Assembly: GCA_034007295.1 (NCBI GenBank)
Contig: JAVERC010000013.1
Span: 6,168-70,167, forward strand
Reading direction: 5' to 3'
Length of the DNA: 64,000 nucleotides
Source: JACKCP01 sp034007295
Lineage (GTDB): Bacteria; Desulfobacterota; Desulfobacteria; Desulfobacterales; JACKCP01
Shown: piece after piece, positions 8,375-16,931 of the stretch
How the letters are laid out: the number at the start of each line of letters is the position of its first letter
How positions within the stretch are numbered: position 1 is the first letter of the stretch
Made by a program: the position numbers and the translations under genes
Notes under the pieces: generated by a model
Told to the model about the DNA's origin: nothing
Seen by the model: the letters and a program-made list of their open reading frames with translations, nothing else
The model's database searches: none

Positions 8375-10110
8375 ATAAGAGCAAGTATTCCGGCTGTTAA
8401 AAAAAAGCTTTCAGTTATAAGATCATCAAAAAAGCCAGGCTGAATTTCTTTTTTAGAGTTTAAAAGAATAAACAAAAAAGAAATTGCAGGATAAATTATT
8501 AGAAAATATCCAAATTTTGAAATTATTCCTGTAAATGATGAAATAAAAAGAAGAAAAATCATTGATAAAAGAAGATATTTTATAAAATCAGAAGTTCTTT
8601 TTTCACCATATAAAATTGGAATTGTAATTTCTCCTGCTATTTTATTTCCCTGAATTGCAAGAATATCAAACCAGATTGTCCTGAAAAATGCCATTGATGC
8701 ACAAAAAACAAATACAACAAAAATTCCTGGTATTTTGGAAAAACTGAAATCATCTCCCGAAAATATTGGAAGAATTGTGCAAAGCATTCCCCAGGCTCCT
8801 GCAATAAGTACTGCCTTTGAACCTTTTATTTTGCTTAAGGGTTCAAAGCCGTTTGTAATTTTTGGGATGTTTACAATTGGCAGTTTGTAGCAAAGACCTG
8901 CAACAGTCATTATAAGGACAGCAAGAAAAGGAAGTACACCAAGGGAAAATGAAATCCCAATGCATAAAAATGCTGCAAATACAGCTGCTAAAAACAAAGG
9001 GAATTTGTATTTTTCATACATTTTTGCCTTTTGTGGATCATTGAATTTGTCAGAATCTATAAGTGTGAGGTTATTTATTGTATGAATAGAAAATATATAT
9101 AATGATGCAGTAATTATAGTTGAAAAATAAAGTGGAGATATATCAAGAAGAACTGCTGAGGCAGTTGTTAAAGCTCCGGCTCCAGCCGCAAGAAGAATAT
9201 TTGAGCGGAAAAGGAATTTTAAAACTATAAAGCAGCAAAGCAGAGCACTTTTTTGTTTTTTTAACCTAGCTATTTTTATTGCCCTGTAAACTTGTGATAT
9301 TACCCAGTTAGGTGTTGAAGCTCCAGCTGTTATTCCGATTTTTTTTTGAGATGCAATAAAATTCATATCAAGTTCTGATTCATTTTCAATATGAAATGCA
9401 ATCTTTCCTTCCTGTGAAGCGACTTCTTTTAGTCTTTTGGTATTTCCGCTGGTTTTTCCTCCCACAACTACTACGGCATCAACTTCTTTTGATATTTCTT
9501 TTATTTCCTTCTGTCTTTTTTCTGTTGAATCGCAAATTGTATTGAAAAATTTATATTCTGGATATTTTTTTGCTATTGTTTTTTCAAGTTCTTTATAAAA
9601 TCTTGTGTTTTGTGTTGTTTGTGCAACAACTATGGCTTTTTCAAAACAAGGGAGTTTTTCAAACTCTTCAATTGAATTGATTACATGCCCTTTTTCTCCT
9701 GCATATCCTAAAAGGCCGATAACTTCAGCATGGTCATGGTCTCCTGCAATTATTACATCATAGCCCTTGGCTGAATGTTTTTTTATGATAGCCTGAACTT
9801 TTATAACTCTTGGACATGTTGCGTCAACTACCTGAAATCCTGCCTGTTCAAGCTTTTTTTTAGATTGTGGAGGGATTCCGTGGGCTCTTATTATTATAGT
9901 GCCTTCACCCTTTTCAGGTATTTCTTCAATACACTCTATTTTTTTGTCTTCAAGGAGCTTTAAAACCTGGGGATTATGAATGAGCGGACCAAATGTAAAA
10001 ATTTTTGTTTGTTTGTTTTTTATATTTGCTTCATCAAGTGCAATTTCAACGGCTCTTCTGACTCCCATACAGAAGCCGGCTGTTTTTGCAATAACAATAT
10101 CGTCTTTCAT
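8356..10110 (-). CDS. ispH: IspH (HMBPP reductase) fused to a UbiA-like prenyltransferase domain
   Basis: Residues 1-280 are IspH/LytB, the [4Fe-4S] enzyme of the last step of the MEP isoprenoid pathway. Three cluster cysteines are visible (TAGFCMGVRRA; DATCPRV; NTICDST), with HGIPP, GDHDHAEV and TAGASTPNW. Residues about 290-584 are an integral-membrane domain with about eight helices and two UbiA-type motifs: the Asp-poor NNLTLIDSDKFNDP and WFDILAIQGNKIAGEITIP. The fusion links production of IPP/DMAPP to membrane prenyl transfer. The acceptor is unknown; a quinone or lipid precursor is plausible. The usual first Asp motif (N-D-x-x-D) is altered, so activity of the second half is not certain. 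Confidence 0.85.
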   Translation of the reverse strand: MKDDIVIAKTAGFCMGVRRAVEIALDEANIKNKQTKIFTFGPLIHNPQVLKLLEDKKIECIEEIPEKGEGTIIIRAHGIPPQSKKKLEQAGFQVVDATCPRVIKVQAIIKKHSAKGYDVIIAGDHDHAEVIGLLGYAGEKGHVINSIEEFEKLPCFEKAIVVAQTTQNTRFYKELEKTIAKKYPEYKFFNTICDSTEKRQKEIKEISKEVDAVVVVGGKTSGNTKRLKEVASQEGKIAFHIENESELDMNFIASQKKIGITAGASTPNWVISQVYRAIKIARLKKQKSALLCCFIVLKFLFRSNILLAAGAGALTTASAVLLDISPLYFSTIITASLYIFSIHTINNLTLIDSDKFNDPQKAKMYEKYKFPLFLAAVFAAFLCIGISFSLGVLPFLAVLIMTVAGLCYKLPIVNIPKITNGFEPLSKIKGSKAVLIAGAWGMLCTILPIFSGDDFSFSKIPGIFVVFVFCASMAFFRTIWFDILAIQGNKIAGEITIPILYGEKRTSDFIKYLLLSMIFLLFISSFTGIISKFGYFLIIYPAISFLFILLNSKKEIQPGFFDDLITESFFLTAGILALIWKIFT

Positions 10111-10122
10111 TTTATCCTGTCT

Positions 10123-11028
10123 TTAATTTTTGTTCTGAATTGAGTTAAGATATTCAAAAATTTTATTTAATTCATTTTCATCTCTGAAATTTATTTCAAT
10201 TTTACCTGTATTGTTTTCTTTAGCTGAAATATTTACCTTTGTGCCCATTAGATCTGAAAGTCTTACAGCCATGGTTTTGTATTCGGCAGGCGGAATGTAA
10301 GGCTTTTGCTTAGTGCTTAAATCATTTTCATTAAGCCGTTTTACTAGATTTTCTGTTTCTCTTACGCTGAGTTTTTTGTCCAGAATTTCATAAAAAACCT
10401 TGTTTTGAACAAATTCATCCTTTGCTCCAAGAAGAGCCCTTGCATGGCCTCCTGAAATAAGGGAATCCTCAATGGAATCAAGAATATTCTCAGGCAGGTT
10501 CAAAAGCCTCATTGTATTTGCAATGGCTGATCTGCTTTTACCAACTATCTGAGATAATTCTTCCTGGGTTCTCTTAAACTCGGTAATAAGCCTTTTATAT
10601 GCTTTTGCTTCTTCAACAGGGTTTAAGTTTTCCCTTTGAATATTTTCAATAATTGAAATCTGAAGCATTTGTTCATCTGTAATTTCTTTTATGATTACAG
10701 GTATTTCTTTGAGTCCTGCAATTTTGGCAGCTCTTGCTCTTCTTTCACCTGCAATTATTTCATATTTGCCATCTTCATTTGATTTTTTTCTAACAAGAAC
10801 TGGCTGAAGAATACCATGTTCCTTTATTGAATGGCTCAGCTCTTCAATTTCTTCCTCACTGAATTTTGTCCTTGGCTGATAGGGATTTTGCACAAGCTGA
10901 TTTAAAAAAAGTTTTGATAAATCTTTTTTTTCCTCTTTTTTTTCTATTTCAGGTTCAATATCAGGGATCAATGATCCAAGACCTTTTCCAAGTCCTCTTT
11001 TTTTTACCAGATTTTTCTTTTTATCCAT
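10123..11028 (-). CDS. parB: Chromosome-partitioning protein ParB
   Basis: A 301-residue ParB/Spo0J CTP-binding clamp. Order: basic N-terminus with GLGKGLGSLIPD, the NPYQPR motif (about 47), the GERRARAAK nucleotide-binding motif (about 96), NIQRENLNPVEEA, a helix-turn-helix (TQEELSQIVGKSRSAIANTMRLL) that reads parS, and a C-terminal dimer domain. It lies 21 nt after parA and 12 nt before ispH. It loads on parS near the replication origin; I saw no perfect parS palindrome in this window. Confidence 0.95.
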   Translation of the reverse strand: MDKKKNLVKKRGLGKGLGSLIPDIEPEIEKKEEKKDLSKLFLNQLVQNPYQPRTKFSEEEIEELSHSIKEHGILQPVLVRKKSNEDGKYEIIAGERRARAAKIAGLKEIPVIIKEITDEQMLQISIIENIQRENLNPVEEAKAYKRLITEFKRTQEELSQIVGKSRSAIANTMRLLNLPENILDSIEDSLISGGHARALLGAKDEFVQNKVFYEILDKKLSVRETENLVKRLNENDLSTKQKPYIPPAEYKTMAVRLSDLMGTKVNISAKENNTGKIEINFRDENELNKIFEYLNSIQNKN

Positions 11029-11049
11029 TATTAATTTCGGCCAGTATTG

Positions 11050-11814
11050 TTATTTGTTTTTTTTAATTATTTCTTTTGCCAGCTCCAGATAGCTTTTGGC
11101 ACCAATTGATGAGGGATCATACATAAATATTGGAAGCCCGTAACTTGGAGCTTCAGAAAGTCTTATGTTTCTTGGTATTTTGGTTTTAAATACCTGATCC
11201 TTGAAATGACTTCTTGCATCCTCTTCTACCTGTGCTGAAAGATTTGTTCTTTTATCAAACATTGTCAGAAGAATTCCGGCAATTTTTAAATTTTTATTAA
11301 TACTTTGCTTTACCCTTTTTATTGTCTGTAAAAGCTGGCTCAAGCCTTCTAGTGCATAAAATTCGCTTTGAAGCGGAATAAGTACATTGTCTGCACAGGC
11401 AAGAGCATTCAGGGTTAAAAGACTTAAAGACGGAGGACAGTCAAGAATAATATATTCGTAATTATCTTTTATTTTTTCAAGTACAGATGCAAGATAGGTT
11501 TCCCTGTTTTCTTCGGAAAGAATTTCTACTTCAAAACCTATAAGCTCAACCTTTGAAGGAATTATAAAAAGATTTTTTACTTCTGTTTCGCATAAAACCT
11601 CATTTGGTTCTGCAAGTCCTATAAGAAGATGGTATAAAGTTTTTTCAATGTCTGTTTTGTCTATACCAGAACCTGTAGTTGCATTACCCTGTGGGTCGCA
11701 GTCTACAATAAGTGTTTTTTTATTTGAAAGGGCCAGTGCTGCTGCAAGATTTACAGCTGTTGTGGTTTTGCCCACACCTCCCTTTTGATTTGCTATTGCT
11801 ATTACCTGTGCCAT
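11050..11814 (-). CDS. parA: Chromosome-partitioning ATPase ParA (Soj)
   Basis: A 254-residue ParA ATPase. The deviant Walker A is KGGVGKTTT (residues 10-18), with VDCDPQGNAT and the Walker B strand ILDCPPS. ATP-dependent DNA-bound dimers pull ParB-parS complexes apart. First gene of a minus-strand run parA-parB-ispH/ubiA-smr with short gaps. It is divergent from the M48 protease gene, so promoters for both lie in the 11815-11918 gap. Confidence 0.95.
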   Translation of the reverse strand: MAQVIAIANQKGGVGKTTTAVNLAAALALSNKKTLIVDCDPQGNATTGSGIDKTDIEKTLYHLLIGLAEPNEVLCETEVKNLFIIPSKVELIGFEVEILSEENRETYLASVLEKIKDNYEYIILDCPPSLSLLTLNALACADNVLIPLQSEFYALEGLSQLLQTIKRVKQSINKNLKIAGILLTMFDKRTNLSAQVEEDARSHFKDQVFKTKIPRNIRLSEAPSYGLPIFMYDPSSIGAKSYLELAKEIIKKNK

Positions 11815-11918
11815 AGTAAAATTCCTCTAGCATAAATATTTGAATTTTGGAATAATTAACTCCGGTGGTTTTTCAGTATAAGATTTAGGGTGTCTATTTC
11901 AAGTAAAAAGGAATAAAG

Positions 11919-13388
11919 ATGAGATTTTATTTTTTTACTGTCTCAGTTTGTATAATGATTTCTTTGGTTTTTATCAATCCCCATTTTTCATATTCTTTAA
12001 CTGTAAAAGAAGAAAATGAACTTGGAACTGAAGTTTTGAATCAGATAAAAAGAGCCTATCCAATTGTAGATGATTATTATGTGGACAAATATTTGAATGA
12101 TCTTGGACAGATAATTGTAAAAAATTCAGATAACAGGCTTTTTGATTTTAAATTTTTTGTTATCAAAAACAGCGTATACAATGCTTTTGCAGTTCCGGGA
12201 GGATATATATTTGTCCATACAGGCCTAATTGCAGCCATGGAAAAGGAATCTGAACTTGCAGGTATTTTAGCCCATGAAGCAGCCCATGTTACTTCAAGGC
12301 ATATTGCAAGCCAGGTCGAAGATTCAAAAAAAGTCTCACTTGCTGCACTTGCAGGAATAGCTGCTGGAATTGCTATAGGAATGAGCGGAGGTGATCCCAA
12401 TGCTGTAATGGGAGTTATTGCAGGAACCCAGGCAGCAGGACAATCTGCAATGCTTTCATATTCAAGGGAGCATGAAAGAGAAGCAGATAAAAAAGGCCTT
12501 ATTTTTCTTACAAAGGCAGGATATTCTCCGGAAGGTCTTTTAGATATTTTAGGGAAAATAAGATCAAAGGAATTTTATACAGAGGACCAGGCACCTGTAT
12601 ATTTAAGAACACATCCGGGCACAACTGAAAGAATTGAATATATTTCATCATTTATAGAAGACAACAAAACTCTTGTAGAAAATTGCCAAGATGGTGAAAA
12701 ATGTATTTTCAGCAGATTCAACAAGGTAAAAATTAAAATTACAGCTCTTTATGAAGACAAGATTTTTGCACTTAAAAGATTTGCTGAAATGGAAAAAGAC
12801 CCTGAAAAAAGACCTGGTGCCTATTATGGTCTTGCTCTTCTTTCAATGAAAGAGGCTGATTATGAAAAATCAGAAAAGTATTTTTCCCTAGCCTTAAAAT
12901 TCAATGCACTTGATTCTGAGCTTTTGTTTGACTATGGCAATGCACTTTTTTTAAAGGGTGATTTTGAAGGTGCATTGAAAAAATTCAATACAATCAAGGC
13001 ACATGGTGTTGATTTTCTGGAACTTGATCTGCTTTGCGGAAGATCATTTCTTGGTACAGGACAATTTGTTGAGGCAAAAGAGCTTTTTGACCTTCTTGTA
13101 TTAAAATACCCTGATACTGATTATCTCTGGTATTACAGAGGGATAGCAAATGAAAAGGCCGGATATGAAGGGCTGGCACATTTGAGCCTTGGGAAATACC
13201 ATGAACTTAAACATCAAAAAGATTTAACTCTTTTTCATTATAAAAAAGCTGTTTCCCTTCTTAATGAAGATCAAAAAAAAGAAGCACAGAAAATGCTTGA
13301 TGATTTTTTGGCTAAAGGCAGTAAAAAAAAGAAAAAGCCTGAAAAAGACAAAAAAGAAAATGATAAAGATAAAGACAAAGAGGCTTAA
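11919..13388 (+). CDS. Exported M48 (BepA-like) metalloprotease with TPR repeats
   Basis: A 489-residue protein with an N-terminal signal segment (residues 1-26). The zinc site HEAAH (in LAHEAAHVTSRH) and the downstream EREADKKG glutamate are the M48 pattern. TPR-like helices follow from about residue 285 to 460, and the protein ends in a very Lys-rich tail (KKKKKPEKDKKENDKDKDKE). BepA-type proteases work in the periplasm on outer-membrane protein assembly, degrading stalled LptD or BamA clients; here that role is inferred. AAGGAA precedes the start. It is followed by a repeat and then the LPP20 gene. Confidence 0.85.
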   Translation: MRFYFFTVSVCIMISLVFINPHFSYSLTVKEENELGTEVLNQIKRAYPIVDDYYVDKYLNDLGQIIVKNSDNRLFDFKFFVIKNSVYNAFAVPGGYIFVHTGLIAAMEKESELAGILAHEAAHVTSRHIASQVEDSKKVSLAALAGIAAGIAIGMSGGDPNAVMGVIAGTQAAGQSAMLSYSREHEREADKKGLIFLTKAGYSPEGLLDILGKIRSKEFYTEDQAPVYLRTHPGTTERIEYISSFIEDNKTLVENCQDGEKCIFSRFNKVKIKITALYEDKIFALKRFAEMEKDPEKRPGAYYGLALLSMKEADYEKSEKYFSLALKFNALDSELLFDYGNALFLKGDFEGALKKFNTIKAHGVDFLELDLLCGRSFLGTGQFVEAKELFDLLVLKYPDTDYLWYYRGIANEKAGYEGLAHLSLGKYHELKHQKDLTLFHYKKAVSLLNEDQKKEAQKMLDDFLAKGSKKKKKPEKDKKENDKDKDKEA

Positions 13389-13476
13389 CAGCTTTTTTAT
13401 GTTCAAATTAATTATTTACAAAAAATATATTTCTTATTAGAAAATTTTAATAAAAAAATTTATCAACCTATGTAGT

Positions 13477-13604
13477 GATTGGCCGAAAACGAGAATTTTG
13501 TTTCAGTTTAAGTGAAAAATTTAACCTTTAGGATACATTGAGTATTTTAAGGATTAAAATTTGAATCTGACTTTAGAATGAACAAAAAAGGCGGTTTTCG
13601 TTCA
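13477..13604 (+). repeat. Dispersed repeat family 2, copy 2 (full length)
   Basis: Same orientation as copy 1 and nearly the same sequence: GATTGGCCGAAAACGAGAAT at the left, AAATTTAACCTTTAGGATAC in the middle, and GGCGGTTTTCGTTCA at the right, with a few small indels. It fills the gap between the M48 protease and the LPP20 gene. Confidence 0.8.
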
Positions 13605-13630
13605 GAAGCTATGAACAGCAGGAAATCTGT

Positions 13631-14716
13631 ATGAAACATTTATCTGTTCTTTTATTTTGTCTTTTTTTCATGTTTTCATGTTCATCAAAAGAAAGTAAGT
13701 CCAAAATTGATTTTCCCCAATGGTATTTTAAAATTGTTTCATCTGATTTCATAATTAGAGGCACAGGAGCAGGGCTTACATTTAAAGAAGCCCAGGCAGA
13801 AGCCTTTGCAAAAATTTCCTCCCAGATAAATGTAATGGTTGAAGAAGAAATAGATATTATTAAAAAACGTCAGGGAACAGAGATTGCATCCTATGCAAAG
13901 CAGCAGATAAAAATTGGTTCACAAAATAAAATCAATAATGCAAGGCTTTTAAAATCTGAAATTAAAAATAATTTTTATTTTACAGCCTATGAAGTTGATT
14001 CAAGGCCTTTTTATATGATTCTTGCTGAAAAAATTAAAAATAGATTTGAAAAAGATTTTGATATTATTCCCAAAAATTTAAAATTTACAGGCAATCCCTT
14101 AATTATTTCATCGCATGCTGCAAAACAGATAGAAAAAACATTTGTAAATTCAGGCGGCAAAGGTACAAAAGAAGTTTTTTTAAATCTTGAAAGGAAAAAT
14201 AACTCCTGGATTTTAAGTTCAGGTGCTGATTTTGTTTATGTACCAGAAATTTTTAATGTTTTAAATTTAAAAAATAGCGGTGATGGACTTGTTAAATTAA
14301 GCCTTTTGGACAAAAATCTGAATAAAATTTCAAACAGGCTGCAAAATGAAAAGCAGTTCAGATTTTTGATAAGCACAAAGGAAAAATCAGGTTTTGTTTC
14401 TGTTTTTAATCTTTATTCAGATGGAAGGGTAAGTATTTTAGCAGAAAATTTAGAAGTTAAAGAAAATACTCTTTTTTATCCGGTCACTTCCTCTGAAAAT
14501 ATTTTTGAGGCAGGTCTGTTGGAAAAAGGCCATGCAGTTTTAGATTATTATATTGCAGTTTATTCAAAAAATCCCGTTAACTGCATAAATTTCAGAAAGG
14601 CAGGGTGCTCTCTTGCACAAGGAGAAGGAGCATATCTTGCTCACGGGCTTGCAGACCTTCTTTATTCCTCTGATGTTGATTCTTTTTACTGCCTTGCTGT
14701 TGAAACTGTTCCCTGA
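13631..14716 (+). CDS. LPP20-family lipoprotein with DUF4384-like domain
   Basis: A 361-residue lipoprotein: signal peptide ending in the lipobox FMFSC (Cys at residue 17), so it is anchored in a membrane on the periplasmic side. Residues 28-130 resemble the LPP20 domain (PQWYFKI, GTGAGLTFKEAQAEAFAKIS). Residues 230-290 resemble DUF4384 (FLISTKEKSGFVSVFNLYSDGRVSIL). LPP20/DUF4384 proteins often lie near exported caspase-like and TPR proteins in related bacteria; the caspase gene is 3.4 kb downstream here. Exact role unknown. Confidence 0.7.
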   Translation: MKHLSVLLFCLFFMFSCSSKESKSKIDFPQWYFKIVSSDFIIRGTGAGLTFKEAQAEAFAKISSQINVMVEEEIDIIKKRQGTEIASYAKQQIKIGSQNKINNARLLKSEIKNNFYFTAYEVDSRPFYMILAEKIKNRFEKDFDIIPKNLKFTGNPLIISSHAAKQIEKTFVNSGGKGTKEVFLNLERKNNSWILSSGADFVYVPEIFNVLNLKNSGDGLVKLSLLDKNLNKISNRLQNEKQFRFLISTKEKSGFVSVFNLYSDGRVSILAENLEVKENTLFYPVTSSENIFEAGLLEKGHAVLDYYIAVYSKNPVNCINFRKAGCSLAQGEGAYLAHGLADLLYSSDVDSFYCLAVETVP

Positions 14717-14759
14717 AAAATAAGCTTTATTGTTTAGAGCTATTCACTTTAAAATTTAG

Positions 14760-14794
14760 AAAAAGCCAGTTTGCTTACGGATACTGGCTTTTTT
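14760..14794. terminator. Bidirectional intrinsic terminator
   Basis: AAAAAGCCAGT, a 13-nt loop, ACTGGCTTTTTT: a perfect 11-bp stem with T-run, between the convergent LPP20 and AAA-ATPase genes. Confidence 0.85.
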
Positions 14795-14821
14795 CTGAGC
14801 CATATTTTTTAATTCATCAGA

Positions 14822-14874
14822 GCTTAATTTTTTTCTGCCGGAACTGAAAAAATTGTTTTGCGGTCAATCACTAA
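14822..14874 (-). repeat. Dispersed repeat family 2, copy 3 (left half)
   Basis: The minus strand reads TTAGTGATTGACCGCAAAAC, then CAATTTTTTCAGTTCCGG, matching the left half of copies 1 and 2. It starts about 10 nt after the stop of the AAA-ATPase gene. Confidence 0.65.
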
Positions 14875-14883
14875 GAGATATAT

Positions 14884-16134
14884 TTATCGCAGATTTTTTT
14901 GAATAAATGTTTTTACAGTCATATTGGGAATCTTGAGTCTTATTTGTAAATATTCGGTCTCTTCCGCTATTGTAAGAAAACCAAAATAATATAAAAACGA
15001 TAATAAAAACTTTCTGTCATTTGATGTATCAGCAACCATATAATCCACAGCAAAATTGTTGACTATCCACGAAATAACGCCATTGTCTTCTTTTTCAATT
15101 AAATTAACTATCAGTTCTTTGCCGTATTCAATGTTTGCAATATAATTAAGTTTTGCATGATCTGTAAAAAAGCTGGAATCCATCATCTCTTTTGGATATT
15201 TGCCTTTTTTTGTAAATTCTTCAAAAAAATAGATACACATTGCAGGATTATAAATAAATTCATCAGACTCAGTGGAAAACATATAGCCGTTATAATAGGT
15301 TTTCATTATATTTAAGGCTTCATCTGTTTTTTCTTTTGGAAGGTTATTTCGGCTTATAATATTTTCAATCTCTTCTTTTATTTCATGTTCTCTGAATCCG
15401 CACATATCATTAAATTCTGGAAGAAAGTGTATATTTTGAGCTATATTGTATCCGCTTGTAACATCACTTAAAACAACAGGTAAAACTCCGGTTATAAAAA
15501 CCCTGTCAAACATATCCTGGGAAGTAGAAGCTTTTACAGTTTTAAAAAGAGTTCTTAAAATACCTTCTTTATTAACATTATCTTCGTATTGTTCTTTTTT
15601 GTCTGAAGAAGCCGTTATTATTGTGTTTGTGAAATTGTCGTATTCGTCTATTAAAAGGTAAATTGGGTGTCTGTGTTCTTTTATTGAATTTAAAAGAGAG
15701 TTTATTGAATATAGAGCATTCTGGTAATTTATATTCACATTTTTAAATTCAAATCCCATCAAATTATAGTACTTTATGAAATTTTCAATTTGTCCGTTTA
15801 TGTGATTAAACAAAGATTGTTTTACTTCATCTGAGTTTCCTGTTGCATCCACACAGGAAAAATCCCACCTCAAAATAAAATAAGAATTTCTGTATGGAGT
15901 AGGATTTTTTCCAATTTTTAAATGTCCAAATATTTTTTGAAAATCATCTTTTTTTGCAACATCATAATAATTTTCAAGCATGGAAAGTAAAAGACTTTTT
16001 CCAAAACGCCTTGGCCTTATAAAAAGCTGTGATTGTGAATTTTCAATTAAAGGAATTTTATCTGTTCTGTCGCAGTAAAAATAATTATTTTCAATAACTT
16101 TTTTAAAATCTGATATTCCGTATGGGTATTTCAT
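14884..16134 (-). CDS. AAA-ATPase-like protein, C-terminally truncated (PD-(D/E)XK part missing)
   Basis: A 416-residue protein of the AAA-ATPase-like family often fused to a PD-(D/E)XK nuclease. The family start MKYPYGISDFKKVIENNYFY is present, then a P-loop-like FIRPRRFGKSLLLSML (Walker A) and YLLIDEYDNF (Walker B). Full-length relatives run to about 520 residues with a nuclease domain; this one stops shortly after LKIPNMTVKTFIQ, just before repeat copy 3. ATG 16134 has GAGG upstream and fits the family start; ATG 16164 is also possible. These ATPases are scattered mobile or defence-type genes of unknown role. Flanking copies of the same repeat suggest a cassette. Confidence 0.75.
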   Translation of the reverse strand: MKYPYGISDFKKVIENNYFYCDRTDKIPLIENSQSQLFIRPRRFGKSLLLSMLENYYDVAKKDDFQKIFGHLKIGKNPTPYRNSYFILRWDFSCVDATGNSDEVKQSLFNHINGQIENFIKYYNLMGFEFKNVNINYQNALYSINSLLNSIKEHRHPIYLLIDEYDNFTNTIITASSDKKEQYEDNVNKEGILRTLFKTVKASTSQDMFDRVFITGVLPVVLSDVTSGYNIAQNIHFLPEFNDMCGFREHEIKEEIENIISRNNLPKEKTDEALNIMKTYYNGYMFSTESDEFIYNPAMCIYFFEEFTKKGKYPKEMMDSSFFTDHAKLNYIANIEYGKELIVNLIEKEDNGVISWIVNNFAVDYMVADTSNDRKFLLSFLYYFGFLTIAEETEYLQIRLKIPNMTVKTFIQKNLR

Positions 16135-16200
16135 TTTGGCCTCAAATTTTATGTTTTTTTTCATAACTTTATAGCAGCAGGAACTATTTACTTCAATATT

Positions 16201-16258
16201 ATAAATTTCTCATCTTCCTTGAACTGAAACAAAATTCTTGTTTTTGGGCAATCACTAA
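16201..16258 (-). repeat. Dispersed repeat family 2, copy 4 (left half)
   Basis: The minus strand reads TTAGTGATTGCCCAAAAACA, then AGAATTTTGTTTCAGTTCAA, then GGAAGATGAGAAATTTA. It diverges from the full-length copies after this and leads directly into the AAA-ATPase gene. Copies 3 and 4 are direct repeats bracketing that gene. Confidence 0.75.
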
Positions 16259-16351
16259 ATAGTTTTTGACTGGCTGCCAGGCTACTGCTTGACAAGAACT
16301 GCTAATAAAATTAATTTAAAAATTATAGATAATCTATTTATCGGAGTGTTA

Positions 16352-16612
16352 ATGCCAGCTATCAGTATTTTTTACGGTATTGTTATTCAGATGTTCTGGA
16401 AGGAGCATCCGCCTCCACATTTTCATGCCTTATATGCTGAGCATGAAGCGTTGATTAATATTTATACTTTGGAGGTAGAGGAAGGTTTTTTACCAAAACG
16501 TGCGATGGCTATGGTTCTTGAATGGGCTGATGAACATCGTGCAGAATTAATGGAGGCATGGAATCAATGTGTGCAAATGCAGTTACCAAAAAAAATAGCA
16601 CCTCTGTCGTAG
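16352..16612 (+). CDS. DUF4160-domain protein
   Basis: An 86-residue protein: MPAISIFYGIVIQMFWKEHPPPHFHALY matches the DUF4160 start with its H-x-P-P-H-F-H signature, and PKRAMAMVLEWADEHRAELMEAW is the conserved helix. I chose ATG 16352 (CGGAGTG just upstream) over a TTG at 16289. DUF4160 genes are usually followed by DUF2442, as here, and the pair is distributed like a toxin-antitoxin or other small accessory module, though the activity is not established. The codon mix is more GC-rich than the neighbours, suggesting recent acquisition. Confidence 0.85.
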   Translation: MPAISIFYGIVIQMFWKEHPPPHFHALYAEHEALINIYTLEVEEGFLPKRAMAMVLEWADEHRAELMEAWNQCVQMQLPKKIAPLS

Positions 16613-16893
16613 AACCGTCAATTACACCATGTATGCCATGGCGTGTGCAGCATTTTGAGATACTTCACAATTATAGAATTTTTGTTCGTTTCCTAGATGG
16701 GCTGGAAGGGTATATAAATATGAAACCTTTTTTGTTTTCTGACGGTGCAGGTGTTTTTACCAAATTACGCGATAATGAGAAATTTTTTCAGGCAAGTCTT
16801 GTATATGGTGCGGTTACCTGGCCGGGGGAGCTTGATCTTTCGCCTGATGCCATGTATGAGCAAATAAAAGCCTTTGGCGAATGGACTTTGTAA
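16567..16893 (+). CDS. DUF2442-domain protein
   Basis: A 109-residue protein whose core, from PWRVQHFEILHNYRIFVRF through VYGAVTWPGELDLSPDAMYE, is a DUF2442 domain. Overlapping the DUF4160 gene by about 46 nt implies translational coupling. GGAGG at 16552-16556 favours ATG 16567; ATG 16558 is too close to it. Family function unknown; partner of DUF4160 in many genomes. Confidence 0.85.
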   Translation: MCANAVTKKNSTSVVEPSITPCMPWRVQHFEILHNYRIFVRFLDGLEGYINMKPFLFSDGAGVFTKLRDNEKFFQASLVYGAVTWPGELDLSPDAMYEQIKAFGEWTL

Positions 16894-16931
16894 GACTCAT
16901 TTCAAATTTTATTAAATCAAGGGTAATTTTA

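Noticed and set aside
10123..11918. Possible origin of replication or parS site next to parAB
   Set aside because: No perfect parS palindrome, DnaA-box cluster, dnaA or rsmG/mnmG is visible in the window, so parAB alone is not enough.
14735..14840. Possible third copy of the family-3 structured element
   Set aside because: Only TTTTTTCTGAGCC is shared; the rest is a simple intrinsic terminator and a partial family-2 repeat.
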